Shown here: positions 16,861-25,479 of the stretch, piece by piece | Position numbering within the stretch: position 1 is the stretch's first letter | Layout: every line of letters begins with the position of its first letter | Assembly (NCBI GenBank): GCA_949132985.1 | Contig: CASCGD010000018.1 | Coordinates: 1-37,029, forward strand | DNA length: 37,029 bases | Source: an uncultured Lachnospiraceae bacterium | GTDB lineage: Bacteria > Bacillota > Clostridia > Lachnospirales > Lachnospiraceae | Reading direction: 5' to 3' | Notes under the pieces: model-generated | Database searches by the model: none | What the model saw: the letters and a program-made list of their open reading frames with translations, nothing else | Told to the model about the DNA's origin: nothing | Program-made: the position numbers and the translations under genes

Positions 16861-16962
16861 ATTCCATGTTCCTTTCTTCCAGCGTGCCGACAATCAGAAA
16901 TGTCTGTCAACCACTCTTTTCTTCCGGCCCGTACCGGGCTTTGCCGCCCGCACGCCCGAAAG

Positions 16963-18069
16963 CTACTGCGTCTGCTCATCGCTCTCCTCCGGCTCTCCTT
17001 GTTCGCTTCCCGGCTGACTTGCAGCCGCAGTCCGGGTCTTTAAAAATTCATACTCCCGCGCTGCCTGCGCATCCTCCGGATAATCCAGCACATACTGCGC
17101 CATCTCATCTTCTGCACGCTCAAATTCGTACTGCTGCTCCAACGCCGCGATAACGCCTCTTCGCAGCGACTGCTCATTGACCGGGCTCGCCGCCTCAAGG
17201 CCTCTCTGATAATAGTCATATGCGCCTGCATAGTCCGCCTTCCCCATAGCGATGTTGCCAAGCTCCTCCAGCACAACGGAATCGTCCGCGTGATCCTTCG
17301 CATAAGCATTGTAGTATTCCGCTGCGGTCGCCTCGTCACCAAGCTTCTCCGCTGTCTGTGCCAGATACAGCTCCGCCTTGTCGTCCTCACCCTCCTTTCG
17401 CTTCTCCCGGACTGCCAGCAGCAGCTGCCCTTTTGCCTCCTCGTAATTGCCCATGAGGTAATAAATATACCCCCGGTTCGTCAGATGATAGCGTTCCTTT
17501 CCCTTCAGCTTCAGAGCCTCCTCCAGATATCCCCGACCCTCCTGCTGCATTCCCGCACGGTTTAAGTTCTCGTAGAGCTGAATGTAAACCTCATAATCCA
17601 TCTTCGCACTCTTTGCCGCCCGCTCATAGTCCTCAAGGGCTTTCCGGGAATCCTTCTGCCGCAAATACAGATTGCCCCGCAGATAATATGCGTTTGCATA
17701 ACCCCCGTCGTATTCCAGAACCGCATCACACACTGCAATCGCATCTTCCGTCTGCCCGTTCAAATACAGCGCCTCCGCCTTCTGCATACAAATATCCAGC
17801 TCCAGATTGCGGATCTGTCCCTTTGACTGGTCCAGCGCCTTCTGAAAATTCTGGATGGCAGCCTCATAATCCTCCTCTGCCATGGCATTGATGCCGATCT
17901 TTCGGTACGCAAGCGCATTTTCCACATTCTCCTCACCGCAGCCCGTCAGTAAGCATGCCACCGCAAGCACACATCCCGCCGCAAGCACACGGCTTTTTTT
18001 ATTTTTACAGCCCGGTCTTCTGCTCTGTTCAGATACCGTTATTTGTCTCTTTTTTTTAGTAATCCGCAT
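16963..18069 (-). CDS. TPR-repeat lipoprotein
   Basis: This 368-residue exported lipoprotein has a very basic N-terminus (about 1-27), a hydrophobic segment and lipobox LTGC (Cys43). About eight tetratricopeptide-like helical pairs follow, with typical hits such as AMAEEDYEAAIQNFQKAL, ANAYYLRGNLY and GNIAMGKADYAGAYDYYQRG. The tail (about 345-368) is acidic and Q/E/S-rich. TPR proteins make protein-protein contacts; nothing in the sequence names the partner. Start ATG 18069 has GAGGAG upstream. It probably shares a transcript with hflX. Confidence 0.85.
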   Translation of the reverse strand: MRITKKKRQITVSEQSRRPGCKNKKSRVLAAGCVLAVACLLTGCGEENVENALAYRKIGINAMAEEDYEAAIQNFQKALDQSKGQIRNLELDICMQKAEALYLNGQTEDAIAVCDAVLEYDGGYANAYYLRGNLYLRQKDSRKALEDYERAAKSAKMDYEVYIQLYENLNRAGMQQEGRGYLEEALKLKGKERYHLTNRGYIYYLMGNYEEAKGQLLLAVREKRKEGEDDKAELYLAQTAEKLGDEATAAEYYNAYAKDHADDSVVLEELGNIAMGKADYAGAYDYYQRGLEAASPVNEQSLRRGVIAALEQQYEFERAEDEMAQYVLDYPEDAQAAREYEFLKTRTAAASQPGSEQGEPEESDEQTQ

Positions 18070-18208
18070 TATAGTCTCCTCTGCTTTTTTTGTTGCTATA
18101 CCGTAAGTTTATTCCATATCATTTGCCTGCCACACAAGCGACATCCGGTTACCATTCTCCCGGAGAGGCTATCATATTTTATCTGATCATAGCATAACAA
18201 AAAACGGT

Positions 18209-18237
18209 TTGCATTTCTACTGAAAATCCATTAGAAT
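18209..18237 (+). promoter_or_regulatory. Promoter of ahcY
   Basis: TTGCAT (18209-18214), 17-base spacer, TAGAAT (18232-18237), about 47 bases before the start codon. The leader is short, leaving no room for a SAH or SAM riboswitch downstream of it. Confidence 0.65.
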
Positions 18238-18284
18238 AGAAATATCTTTCTAAAAAAATACGATTCGTTTACAGGAGGAAATGT

Positions 18285-19532
18285 ATGAGCTACGAAATTC
18301 GGGATATAAACCTCGCCGAATCCGGCGAGCACAAGATCGACTGGGTACGCAAAAACTGCCCGCTGCTGCGCTCCCTGGAGGAAGATTTTTCAAAAGAGCT
18401 TCCCTTCAAAGGCATCCGCATCGCACTGTCCATCCATCTGGAGGCAAAAACCGCCTATCTGTGTAAGGTTTTAGCTGCCGGCGGCGCAGAAATGTACATC
18501 ACCGGAAGCAACCCGCTTTCCACACAGGACGATGTTGCCGCAGCGCTGGTAAAAGCAGGCTTAAACGTATTCGCGTGGTACGGTTCCACCGAGGAGGAGT
18601 ACAACCGCCACATCACGAAGGTTCTGGAGAACAACTGCAACATTATCATCGACGACGGCGGCGACCTGGTAAACATGCTGCACACCTCCATGCGCGACCG
18701 TCTGGAACACGTGATCGGCGGCTGCGAGGAGACGACCACCGGCATTATCCGCCTGGCTGCGATGGCAAAGGAGGACAAGCTGCAGTTCCCCATGGTCATG
18801 GTAAACAACGCGGACTGCAAGCATCTGTTTGACAACCGCTACGGCACCGGACAGTCCGTCTGGGACGGCATCAACCGCACGACAAACCTGATCGTCGCAG
18901 GAAAAATCGCTGTTGTGGCAGGCTACGGCTGGTGTGGCAAGGGCGTTGCCATGCGCGCAAAGGCGCTGGGCGCACGGGTCATTGTCACGGAGATCGACCC
19001 CATCAAGGCCATCGAGGCAGTCATGGACGGCTTTGACGTGATGCCGATGCACGAGGCCGCAAAGACCGGCGATTTCTTTATCACCGTCACCGGCTGCGCA
19101 GGCGTCATCACCTGCGAGGACATGAAGGTCATGAAAGACGGAGCGATCCTGTGCAACGCCGGACATTTTGATGTGGAAATCGACATGGCAGGCTTACGGA
19201 AAATGTGCACGGACTCCTATGAGCAGCGCAGCAATATCATGGGCTACACTCTGGCAAATGGCAAAAATATTTATGTGCTCGGAGAGGGACGCCTGGTGAA
19301 CCTTGCCTGCGGCGACGGCCATCCCGCGGAGATCATGGACATGAGCTTCGCAATTCAGGCACTCTCCGCCCGCTATCTCGTACAGCACGGAAAGGAGCTG
19401 AACGAAAAGCTCATCGTCGTTCCGAAGGACGTGGACAACGAGGTTGCCGTCCGCAAACTGAATTTCCTCGGAAAAAATATCGACACCCTCACACCTGAGC
19501 AGGAGAAATATCTTTACTCCTCGGCAATTTAA
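18285..19532 (+). CDS. ahcY: Adenosylhomocysteinase
   Basis: This 415-residue NAD-dependent S-adenosylhomocysteine hydrolase splits SAH to adenosine and homocysteine, relieving inhibition of methyltransferases. The substrate-binding part has SIHLEAKTA (about 49-57) and IIDDGGDL, and the NAD-binding Rossmann motif is GYGWCGKG (213-220). VTGCAGVI and NAGHFDVEID follow, and the C-terminus has VNLACGDGHPAEIMDMSFAIQ. Length fits the shorter bacterial/archaeal subtype (about 410-425) without the extra loop of longer homologues. AGGAGG precedes the start. It is alone on the plus strand between its promoter and the terminator at 19550. Confidence 0.97.
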   Translation: MSYEIRDINLAESGEHKIDWVRKNCPLLRSLEEDFSKELPFKGIRIALSIHLEAKTAYLCKVLAAGGAEMYITGSNPLSTQDDVAAALVKAGLNVFAWYGSTEEEYNRHITKVLENNCNIIIDDGGDLVNMLHTSMRDRLEHVIGGCEETTTGIIRLAAMAKEDKLQFPMVMVNNADCKHLFDNRYGTGQSVWDGINRTTNLIVAGKIAVVAGYGWCGKGVAMRAKALGARVIVTEIDPIKAIEAVMDGFDVMPMHEAAKTGDFFITVTGCAGVITCEDMKVMKDGAILCNAGHFDVEIDMAGLRKMCTDSYEQRSNIMGYTLANGKNIYVLGEGRLVNLACGDGHPAEIMDMSFAIQALSARYLVQHGKELNEKLIVVPKDVDNEVAVRKLNFLGKNIDTLTPEQEKYLYSSAI

Positions 19533-19549
19533 AGGAACACAGCACAAAA

Positions 19550-19582
19550 GGGCAGCGCCTACGTCATCGGCGCTGCCCTTTT
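19550..19582. terminator. Bidirectional terminator between ahcY and the CoA-transferase operon
   Basis: Perfect 10-bp stem GGGCAGCGCC (19550-19559) with its complement (19569-19578), followed by TTTT on the plus strand and preceded by AAAA, so it can serve ahcY and the convergent minus-strand operon. Confidence 0.85.
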
Positions 19583-19646
19583 GCAGTTATCGCTTCTACG
19601 GTTTTCGTTTTTGCGTTATCCCGTGTCCTTTTTTCATGGATTGCCG

Positions 19647-20825
19647 TCAGGCGAAAGCTCCGTCCGCCTCCAGCTCATCGTAATCCACGCCCAGCTCCTC
19701 CATCACTTCTTTTGTATGGTATCCAAGCGGATAACCGCCCTTTTCATAAGTTACAGGACACTCCGATAATTTAAAGGGCGAGCCCAGCTGGCGGACCTTC
19801 CTGCCGCCGGAGCAGGGAACATCTACTTCCACCACAAGCTCCCTTGCCCTGATCTGCTCATCCAAATCCAGCGCTTCTCTCAGGGACATCACCGGCTCGA
19901 CACAGCAGTCCAGTTTGTTGAAAATGTCCATCCACTCCGCCCTTGTTTTGCCCTTTATGATTTTGCGTACACGCTCACGGGCCGCTTCAAAATCCTTCGG
20001 CTGAGCACCTTCCTCAATGAGATCCGGGCAGTCGATGCCGGTGCAAAAGCCGGCCCAGAATTTCGGTTCCAGCGACCCGACGCTCAAATACTCACCGTCG
20101 CCGGTCTCATAATAACCATACAGTGATCCGCCGTTTAAGCGTCTGGATTCCCGCCCGCTCTCCTCTCCGGTTGTGAGATAGCGGATGCCGTCCATCCCCG
20201 TTAAAGGCACGAGTCCGTCCATCATGCTCACATCAATATACTGTCCCTTTCCGGTCATATGGCGGTAGTTGACCGCCGCCAAAATGCTGATCACAACATT
20301 TGACGAACCGGAACAAATATCCGCGATCTGGATATTGATGGGTGCCGGACCTGCATCCCGGTATCCCGCCATTGCAAGATTGCCGCTCCGCGCCATATAA
20401 TTACAGTCGTGTCCCGCCGCATTTGCCATCGGCCCGGTCTGTCCGTAGCCCGTGAGCGAGCAGTAAATCAAAGAAGGATTTTCTTTTTTCAGCGTTTCAT
20501 AGCCGAGTCCCAGGCGCTCCATAACCCCCGGGCGAAACTGTTCCACGACGACATCATAGCTTTTCACAAGCCGCCTGACAACATCGAGAGCCTTTGGATG
20601 TTTCAGGTTCAGAAAAATATTCCTTTTATTCCGCCCCAGCCATACCTCGTTCGCCGCAATTTCCGTTCCCTCGATAAACGGCTCGTACTGCAGCACAATA
20701 TCCGGCTTGCTCCCGGAACTGACCTTTAATACGTCCGCTCCCAGATCCGCCAGCATCAGTGTGGCATAGGGACCCGGAAGGAGTGTGGTAAAATCAAGAA
20801 CCTTTATATTTTCTAAAGCTTTCAT
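19647..20825 (-). CDS. CaiB/BaiF-family CoA enzyme, alpha-methylacyl-CoA-racemase-like
   Basis: This 392-residue family III CoA-transferase-fold protein has VLDFTTLLPGPYATLMLADLGA at the N-terminus. The GHDCNYMARSG block and IADICSG later in the sequence correspond to the His and Asp pair used by alpha-methylacyl-CoA racemases (GHDxNY and xxADxxGG). GKGQYIDVSM is a family motif. It could racemise a 2-substituted acyl-CoA or move CoA between acids; the two cannot be separated by eye. ATG 20825 is preferred because AGGAG lies five bases upstream; a TTG 15 bases earlier is less likely. It follows the acyl-CoA dehydrogenase by 28 bases and is last in the operon. Confidence 0.85.
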   Translation of the reverse strand: MKALENIKVLDFTTLLPGPYATLMLADLGADVLKVSSGSKPDIVLQYEPFIEGTEIAANEVWLGRNKRNIFLNLKHPKALDVVRRLVKSYDVVVEQFRPGVMERLGLGYETLKKENPSLIYCSLTGYGQTGPMANAAGHDCNYMARSGNLAMAGYRDAGPAPINIQIADICSGSSNVVISILAAVNYRHMTGKGQYIDVSMMDGLVPLTGMDGIRYLTTGEESGRESRRLNGGSLYGYYETGDGEYLSVGSLEPKFWAGFCTGIDCPDLIEEGAQPKDFEAARERVRKIIKGKTRAEWMDIFNKLDCCVEPVMSLREALDLDEQIRARELVVEVDVPCSGGRKVRQLGSPFKLSECPVTYEKGGYPLGYHTKEVMEELGVDYDELEADGAFA

Positions 20826-20853
20826 ATGTACTCCTGTCAAAATATGCTGCGGA

Positions 20854-21999
20854 TCAATACTGGTTGATCACATTTCGGGAAATGACCATTTTCTGAACCT
20901 CGCTGGTTCCCTCATAAATCCGGGTAATGCGGGCATCCCTGTACATCCGCTCAATCGCATAGTCCTTCATATAGCCATAACCGCCATGAATCTGCAGCGC
21001 AAGATCCGTCACATAGCAGGCAGCCTCACCGGCATATAGCTTCGCCATGGCCGCCACAGTCGTCACATCCTCGCCGCGCTCCCGCAGGTCAGCCGCCTCA
21101 TAGACCAGCAGCTTTGCCGCTTCCAGGCGTGTCGCCATATCTGCAAGATACCACTGAAGCCCCTGCTTTGCCGCGATCGGCTTTCCGAACTGCTCCCGCT
21201 CCTTTGCATATTTTACGGCCGCTTCCAGCGCGCCGGAGGCAATTCCGACTGCCTGTGAGGCAATTCCGATACGGCCGCCGTCCAGACCGATCATAGCAAT
21301 CTTAAAGCCGTCTCCAACCTTTCCCAGAATCGCATCCGACGATACGCGGCAGTCCGTCAGAATCAGCTCAGATACCTCAGAGCCGCGGATTCCCATTTTA
21401 TCCTCGGTCTTTCCGATCGAAAGTCCCGGGTTGTCGCGGTCGATCAGAAATGCCGTCATGCCGCCATGGGTTTTTTTCTCAGGATCTGTAAGCGCGATAA
21501 CCACAAAATGATTTCCCTCGTGAGGGCCGCAGTTGCTGATAAAGCATTTTGCGCCATTGATAATGTAGTCGTCACCGTCTTTCACCGCTTTCGTCTTTAA
21601 CCCGCCGGCATCAGAGCCTGCGCCCGGCTCCGTCAGGCAGAAGGCGCCAAGTTTGCCCTCTACAGCCATGGGCAGGTATTTTGCTTTCTGAGCATCTGTT
21701 CCCATGCTCAAAATAATGTCACTGACAAGATAATGTACGTCGACGATCACGGCAGTGCTCGCACACACCTTCGCCAGCTCAATGATCACGAGACATTTCG
21801 TAAGCTCATCCATCTCAGAGCCGCCGTACAGTTCCGGAATATTGATGCCCATAACGCCCATCTCAGTCAGTCCCTCTATATTTTCCGCAGGGTAACGGGC
21901 TTCCTTATCAATCGTCTCCGCCAGCGGTTTTACCTTTTCCTGTGCATACTGTCTCACAATATCCTGAATATCCTTCTGCGCTTCATTTAACTCAAACAT
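20854..21999 (-). CDS. Acyl-CoA dehydrogenase (short-chain/Bcd type)
   Basis: This 381-residue flavoprotein has FAD-contact motif CLTEPGAGSDAGG near residue 125, CFISNCG near 155 and MGIRGSEVSEL. The predicted catalytic base is Glu363 in RIYEGTSEVQ, the position used by short-chain acyl-CoA dehydrogenases including butyryl-CoA dehydrogenase. It interconverts an acyl-CoA and its 2-enoyl-CoA with electrons passing through ETF. etfBA are encoded 2.7 kb away on the other strand. It is flanked by two CoA-transferase-family genes in one operon, which suggests substrates activated by CoA transfer. No hydratase, hydroxyacyl dehydrogenase or thiolase is nearby, so it is not a complete butyrate set. 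Confidence 0.93.
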   Translation of the reverse strand: MFELNEAQKDIQDIVRQYAQEKVKPLAETIDKEARYPAENIEGLTEMGVMGINIPELYGGSEMDELTKCLVIIELAKVCASTAVIVDVHYLVSDIILSMGTDAQKAKYLPMAVEGKLGAFCLTEPGAGSDAGGLKTKAVKDGDDYIINGAKCFISNCGPHEGNHFVVIALTDPEKKTHGGMTAFLIDRDNPGLSIGKTEDKMGIRGSEVSELILTDCRVSSDAILGKVGDGFKIAMIGLDGGRIGIASQAVGIASGALEAAVKYAKEREQFGKPIAAKQGLQWYLADMATRLEAAKLLVYEAADLRERGEDVTTVAAMAKLYAGEAACYVTDLALQIHGGYGYMKDYAIERMYRDARITRIYEGTSEVQKMVISRNVINQY

Positions 22000-22016
22000 A
22001 TATTTCCTCCCGTTTA

Positions 22017-23288
22017 TCAGATGATCTTTGCGTCTTTACAGTTCTGTATCTTCGTTTCATCAAAACCGACGAGCTCACGCAGAATGGTTTCCGTGTCCTG
22101 TCCCAGACGGGGCGCGCCGCGCCATACCCTGCCGGGCGTGTCGCTGAATTTCGGACAGAAGCCAAAGGTCGTCACATCCTCCCCCTTGGTCTCGTCGGTA
22201 TATGTAATAAAGTCGCCTCTGTCATGGAAATGCCTGTTGTTGTAGCAATCCTCGGCATTGTTGACCTTTGAGCAGGGAACCTTGTACTTTGAGAGATGCG
22301 TGACAATCTCGTCCACGGTGCGCTCTGAACACCACTCGCCGATTTTCCGGTCAAGCTCCCGGCCCTTTTCCGAATCAATGGCTTCCGGTCCGGAGGAGAC
22401 GTCCCTGTAATTGAAATATCCAGGATCCCAGCCGACAGCCTGTACAAAGCGCTTCAATACGGCAGGGCCGAAAGCGCCGATTGCAACGCTCTCCTTATTT
22501 TTGTCAAAGAAGATACCATAGGGCTGGAACGCTCTCGACTTCGTACCGCTGCGGTGCGTAATCTTGTGATTCTCCGTATAGGTGACAAATGAATCGCACA
22601 TAATTCTTCCGCACGCCTCAAACTGTGCGACATCCACAACCTGACCCTTTCCGGTCTTTAACACGTTCAGGTATGCGGCCAAAACGCCAAATACACAGTG
22701 AAGGCCTGAGACATAATCATTCATCCAGGGCTTTGTAAGCGTGGGGGTAGGCGCATCCGGATCACCGTTCAAAAACATATAACCGCTGAAAGCCTGTCCG
22801 ATCATGTCATAAGAAGCGCGGTTGCAGATTTCCGGGTCACCGCCAAATTCGGGACGGCCGTAGCCGCTCACATGGGCGATCACAAGCCGGGGGTTAATCT
22901 CCAGCAGCTCATCATCACTAATTCCCAGCTTATCAAGCCATACCAGATTTTCCATAAAAATATCCGAATCTTTGATCAGACCGAAAAAAATCTCCTTTAC
23001 ACCCGGCTTGTTGAGGTTTAAATCCAGCGTCATACTCAGGCGGTTTCGCCCCTCCTGTGCCCAGGCGTTACTCAGCGGCTCTTTCGAATGCTCGGAAAAC
23101 GGCGCCAGCGAGCGAAGCGTATCGCCAACTCCCGGACGCTCTATATGGATAACCTCCGCGCCGAAATCGGCCAGCATTGCCCCAGCATGCGGCATAGCCA
23201 CCAGCGATCCCGCCGATACCACACGAAGCCCTGCAAAGGGGCCGAACTCTGGAATAAGCATCTTTCTGTTCTCTTTCTCCATCGTCAT
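22017..23288 (-). CDS. CaiB-like CoA transferase
   Basis: This 423-residue family III CoA transferase looks closer to E. coli CaiB (carnitine/crotonobetaine CoA-transferase) than to generic family members. Comparable blocks are FGPFAGLRVV, LVIAHVSGYG, QAFSGYMFLNGD and a C-terminal CPKFSDTPGRVWRGAP. The Asp in RASYDMIGQ is in the expected region for the acyl-enzyme aspartate. It probably loads CoA onto a carboxylate for the acyl-CoA dehydrogenase encoded next. AAGGAGG lies seven bases before ATG 23288. It is the first gene of the operon, downstream of the LysR gene on the same strand. Carnitine-type substrates are a guess; no betaine transporter is present. Confidence 0.85.
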   Translation of the reverse strand: MTMEKENRKMLIPEFGPFAGLRVVSAGSLVAMPHAGAMLADFGAEVIHIERPGVGDTLRSLAPFSEHSKEPLSNAWAQEGRNRLSMTLDLNLNKPGVKEIFFGLIKDSDIFMENLVWLDKLGISDDELLEINPRLVIAHVSGYGRPEFGGDPEICNRASYDMIGQAFSGYMFLNGDPDAPTPTLTKPWMNDYVSGLHCVFGVLAAYLNVLKTGKGQVVDVAQFEACGRIMCDSFVTYTENHKITHRSGTKSRAFQPYGIFFDKNKESVAIGAFGPAVLKRFVQAVGWDPGYFNYRDVSSGPEAIDSEKGRELDRKIGEWCSERTVDEIVTHLSKYKVPCSKVNNAEDCYNNRHFHDRGDFITYTDETKGEDVTTFGFCPKFSDTPGRVWRGAPRLGQDTETILRELVGFDETKIQNCKDAKII

Positions 23289-23374
23289 TGCAAATCCTCC
23301 TTAAATTTTTTTGTTGAAAATAGCTTAACATTCAAAAAATCCAAGGACAATTTTGTATATTTTAACGATAAGAT

Positions 23375-23396
23375 CTATAAAATGCTTATTTTCTAT
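23375..23396. promoter_or_regulatory. AT-rich dyad upstream of the CaiB-like operon
   Basis: CTATAAAAT-GCTT-ATTTTCTAT, arms matching at 7 of 9 positions, lies about 87 bases ahead of the CaiB-like start. A plausible LysR-family site; also compatible with chance in an AT-rich gap. Confidence 0.35.
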
Positions 23397-23444
23397 TCCA
23401 AAAAGTCAACTGTATATTGAAATATAGTCAAGAAAAACCGAAGG

Positions 23445-24368
23445 CTAAAAGTTATTTTTATCAAGGATCTGATCCTTATAAACGATGACCATCTGTTTAA
23501 ATTTTTTGACGGCAGGCGAGAGATAGGCATCCTTTTTCCATACCATATAGATCGTGCGGAAAAAATGGAGGTCTGAGAGCTTGAGCACGCACACGCCGCC
23601 GTTGTAGATGCTGGGATTATCCACAACGAACGCAATCCCGAGTCCTTTTTTCACCAGATTCGTCGTGTTGTTATCTTCATTCGACTCGACTAAGGTATTG
23701 AACCTGAAATTCTTATGCCCGCTCCTTGCCACTGCGTCATAAATTGTATTTACGATTCCGGTAGCATTGTTATAGCCGATAAAAACCTCGTCTTTAATGT
23801 CGTCAAAGGAAACCTCTTTCCGACCGCTTAACCGGTGGTTTTCCGGCACAACCAGCATCATTTTTTCTTCATAGATGGCCTCGCGGCTGACCTCGTTGTA
23901 CTGTTTTGCGATGTCAAACTCCCCGCAGAAGCCGATATCCAGGTCATTGTTTGTAATGTCCCGCAAGATCTGCGTCGTCGGCCTCTGCGAAAGCTCAATC
24001 TTTACATTTTGGTTGCAGGTGGTTTTGTAAAATTCGGTCAGAAGATCCGGGATAAAATTAGTTCCGACAGAAAAAATGCTGCTTACCCGGACGCTTCCTG
24101 TCGAGATATTTGCCATGCTCTGTATGGAATTAAGCCCTGCGTCGATCTCGACAATCGCCTTTTTCACATACTCATAAAACACTTTTCCGTAGCGGTTCAG
24201 AACGATATTTCTGCCTTTTTTGTCAAAAAGGGTCACCCCTACCTCTTCCTCGAGACTGGTGATCGCACGGCTCAAGGCAGAGGGAGTAATAAAAAGCTCC
24301 TCCGCCGCTTTTGATAATACGCCGCATTCCGCGATTTTATTGAAATAGGTCAAATGCTGTAAATTCAT
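23445..24368 (-). CDS. LysR-family transcriptional regulator
   Basis: This 307-residue regulator has an N-terminal winged helix-turn-helix (residues 1-60; VLSKAAEELFITPSALSRAITSLEEEVG). The LysR substrate-binding domain (about 90-295) includes DLDIGFCGEF and KGLGIAFVVDN. It lies between the CoA-transferase operon, on the same strand 156 bases downstream, and the divergent etfBA genes. It probably controls both in response to the acid or its CoA ester. GGGAGG precedes ATG 24368. Confidence 0.93.
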   Translation of the reverse strand: MNLQHLTYFNKIAECGVLSKAAEELFITPSALSRAITSLEEEVGVTLFDKKGRNIVLNRYGKVFYEYVKKAIVEIDAGLNSIQSMANISTGSVRVSSIFSVGTNFIPDLLTEFYKTTCNQNVKIELSQRPTTQILRDITNNDLDIGFCGEFDIAKQYNEVSREAIYEEKMMLVVPENHRLSGRKEVSFDDIKDEVFIGYNNATGIVNTIYDAVARSGHKNFRFNTLVESNEDNNTTNLVKKGLGIAFVVDNPSIYNGGVCVLKLSDLHFFRTIYMVWKKDAYLSPAVKKFKQMVIVYKDQILDKNNF

Positions 24369-24544
24369 GTGTTACCTCCCTTTTTACAATTACGCTGTCT
24401 TTCTCACATTAAAAAGTGTTTCATATCTACAATACCACAAGAGGACATATCAAACATATCTTTTTGTTTACTGAATTATCAACAAAATGTTTCCTGCGGT
24501 GTAACAATCAAAGAACATTGGCCCTGTTTATTCTTAATTTTTAA

Positions 24545-24577
24545 CAAATTGTTTTTACAATTTGCCGATGATAAAAT
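24545..24577 (+). promoter_or_regulatory. etfBA promoter overlapped by a perfect palindrome
   Basis: TTGTTT (24549-24554), 17-base spacer and TAAAAT (24572-24577) form a sigma-A-like promoter. The -35 sits inside CAAATTGT-TTTT-ACAATTTG (24545-24564), a perfect 8-bp inverted repeat. The overlap suggests control by a dimeric regulator, with the divergent LysR as the nearest candidate. Confidence 0.55.
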
Positions 24578-24653
24578 TTTTTTGGACCCGGAGAACAACG
24601 TGATTTGCCCGCTTATGATACACGGCAAAAAAGAAAAGCAAGGAGGAACAACC

Positions 24654-25457
24654 ATGAATATTCTTGTTTGTGTAAAACAGGTTCCGGATACGACAGAGAT
24701 CAAAATCGATCCGGTAAAAAACACATTGATCCGCGAAGGCGTTCCGGCCATCGTGAATCCTTTTGACGGCTATGCCCTGGAGGCGGCAGCCAGAATCAGG
24801 GACAGGCACCCGGACACAAAAATCATTGCGGTCAGCATGGGCCTGCCCAAAGCAGCGGATGCGCTGCGCGAGTGCATTGCGATCGCTGCCGATAAAGCAT
24901 ATCTGATCAGCGACCGCTCATTCGGCGGCTCTGATACACTGGCTACAAGCTATATCCTCAGCGAAGCAGTCAAAAAGATTGAAGCGCTTGAGGGAAAGCT
25001 GGACCTGATTTTCTGCGGAAAGCAGGCCATCGACGGAGATACCGCACAGGTCGGGCCGGAAATTGCAGAGCATTTAAATCTTCCGCAGATTACATACGGT
25101 CTCGAAGCCAAGATCGAGGGAACTATGATCAAAGTCCGTAAAGAAACCGAGGACGGCATCGAGATCATCGGGGCAAATCTGCCTGCGCTGGTTACATTTA
25201 CGAAACCTGCATGGGATCCGAGATTTCCGACGATCAAGCGGAAAATGGCTGCCAGAAAAGCTGAAATTCCCACCCTCACCGCTGAGGATCTCCCCTCCAT
25301 TGACCTGGCACGGGCCGGACTTAAAGGTTCTCCCACAAAGGTGAAAAAGACATTTGTCCCCCGGAAAAAGACAGGCGGAATCAAAATCATCGAGGAAACC
25401 GCCGGAGAAGCCGCAAAAAAACTGTTTCAGGCGCTGAGCGATGCCGCCGTATTATAA
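24654..25457 (+). CDS. etfB: Electron transfer flavoprotein beta subunit
   Basis: This 267-residue EtfB begins NILVCVKQVPDTTEIK and carries NPFDGYALEAA, DTLATSYIL and FCGKQAIDGDTAQVGPEIAEHL, the signature area of the family. The overall pattern resembles EtfB of clostridial Bcd-EtfAB complexes, some of which bifurcate electrons between ferredoxin and an enoyl-CoA. Bifurcation here is inference. ATG 24654 is chosen for its AGGAGG seven bases upstream and normal length; the longer open frame to 24369 is not coding-like. EtfB with EtfA carries electrons for the acyl-CoA dehydrogenase at 20854. Confidence 0.95.
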   Translation: MNILVCVKQVPDTTEIKIDPVKNTLIREGVPAIVNPFDGYALEAAARIRDRHPDTKIIAVSMGLPKAADALRECIAIAADKAYLISDRSFGGSDTLATSYILSEAVKKIEALEGKLDLIFCGKQAIDGDTAQVGPEIAEHLNLPQITYGLEAKIEGTMIKVRKETEDGIEIIGANLPALVTFTKPAWDPRFPTIKRKMAARKAEIPTLTAEDLPSIDLARAGLKGSPTKVKKTFVPRKKTGGIKIIEETAGEAAKKLFQALSDAAVL

Positions 25458-25479
25458 TATCAGGAAGGAGACAGGAAAG

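Noticed and set aside
18070..18284. SAM or SAH riboswitch ahead of ahcY
   Set aside because: The predicted promoter leaves a leader of only about 40 bases and no aptamer-like pairing was seen.
24369..24653. N-terminal extension of EtfB
   Set aside because: The open frame covers the divergent promoter region; the family start is ATG 24654 with AGGAGG.
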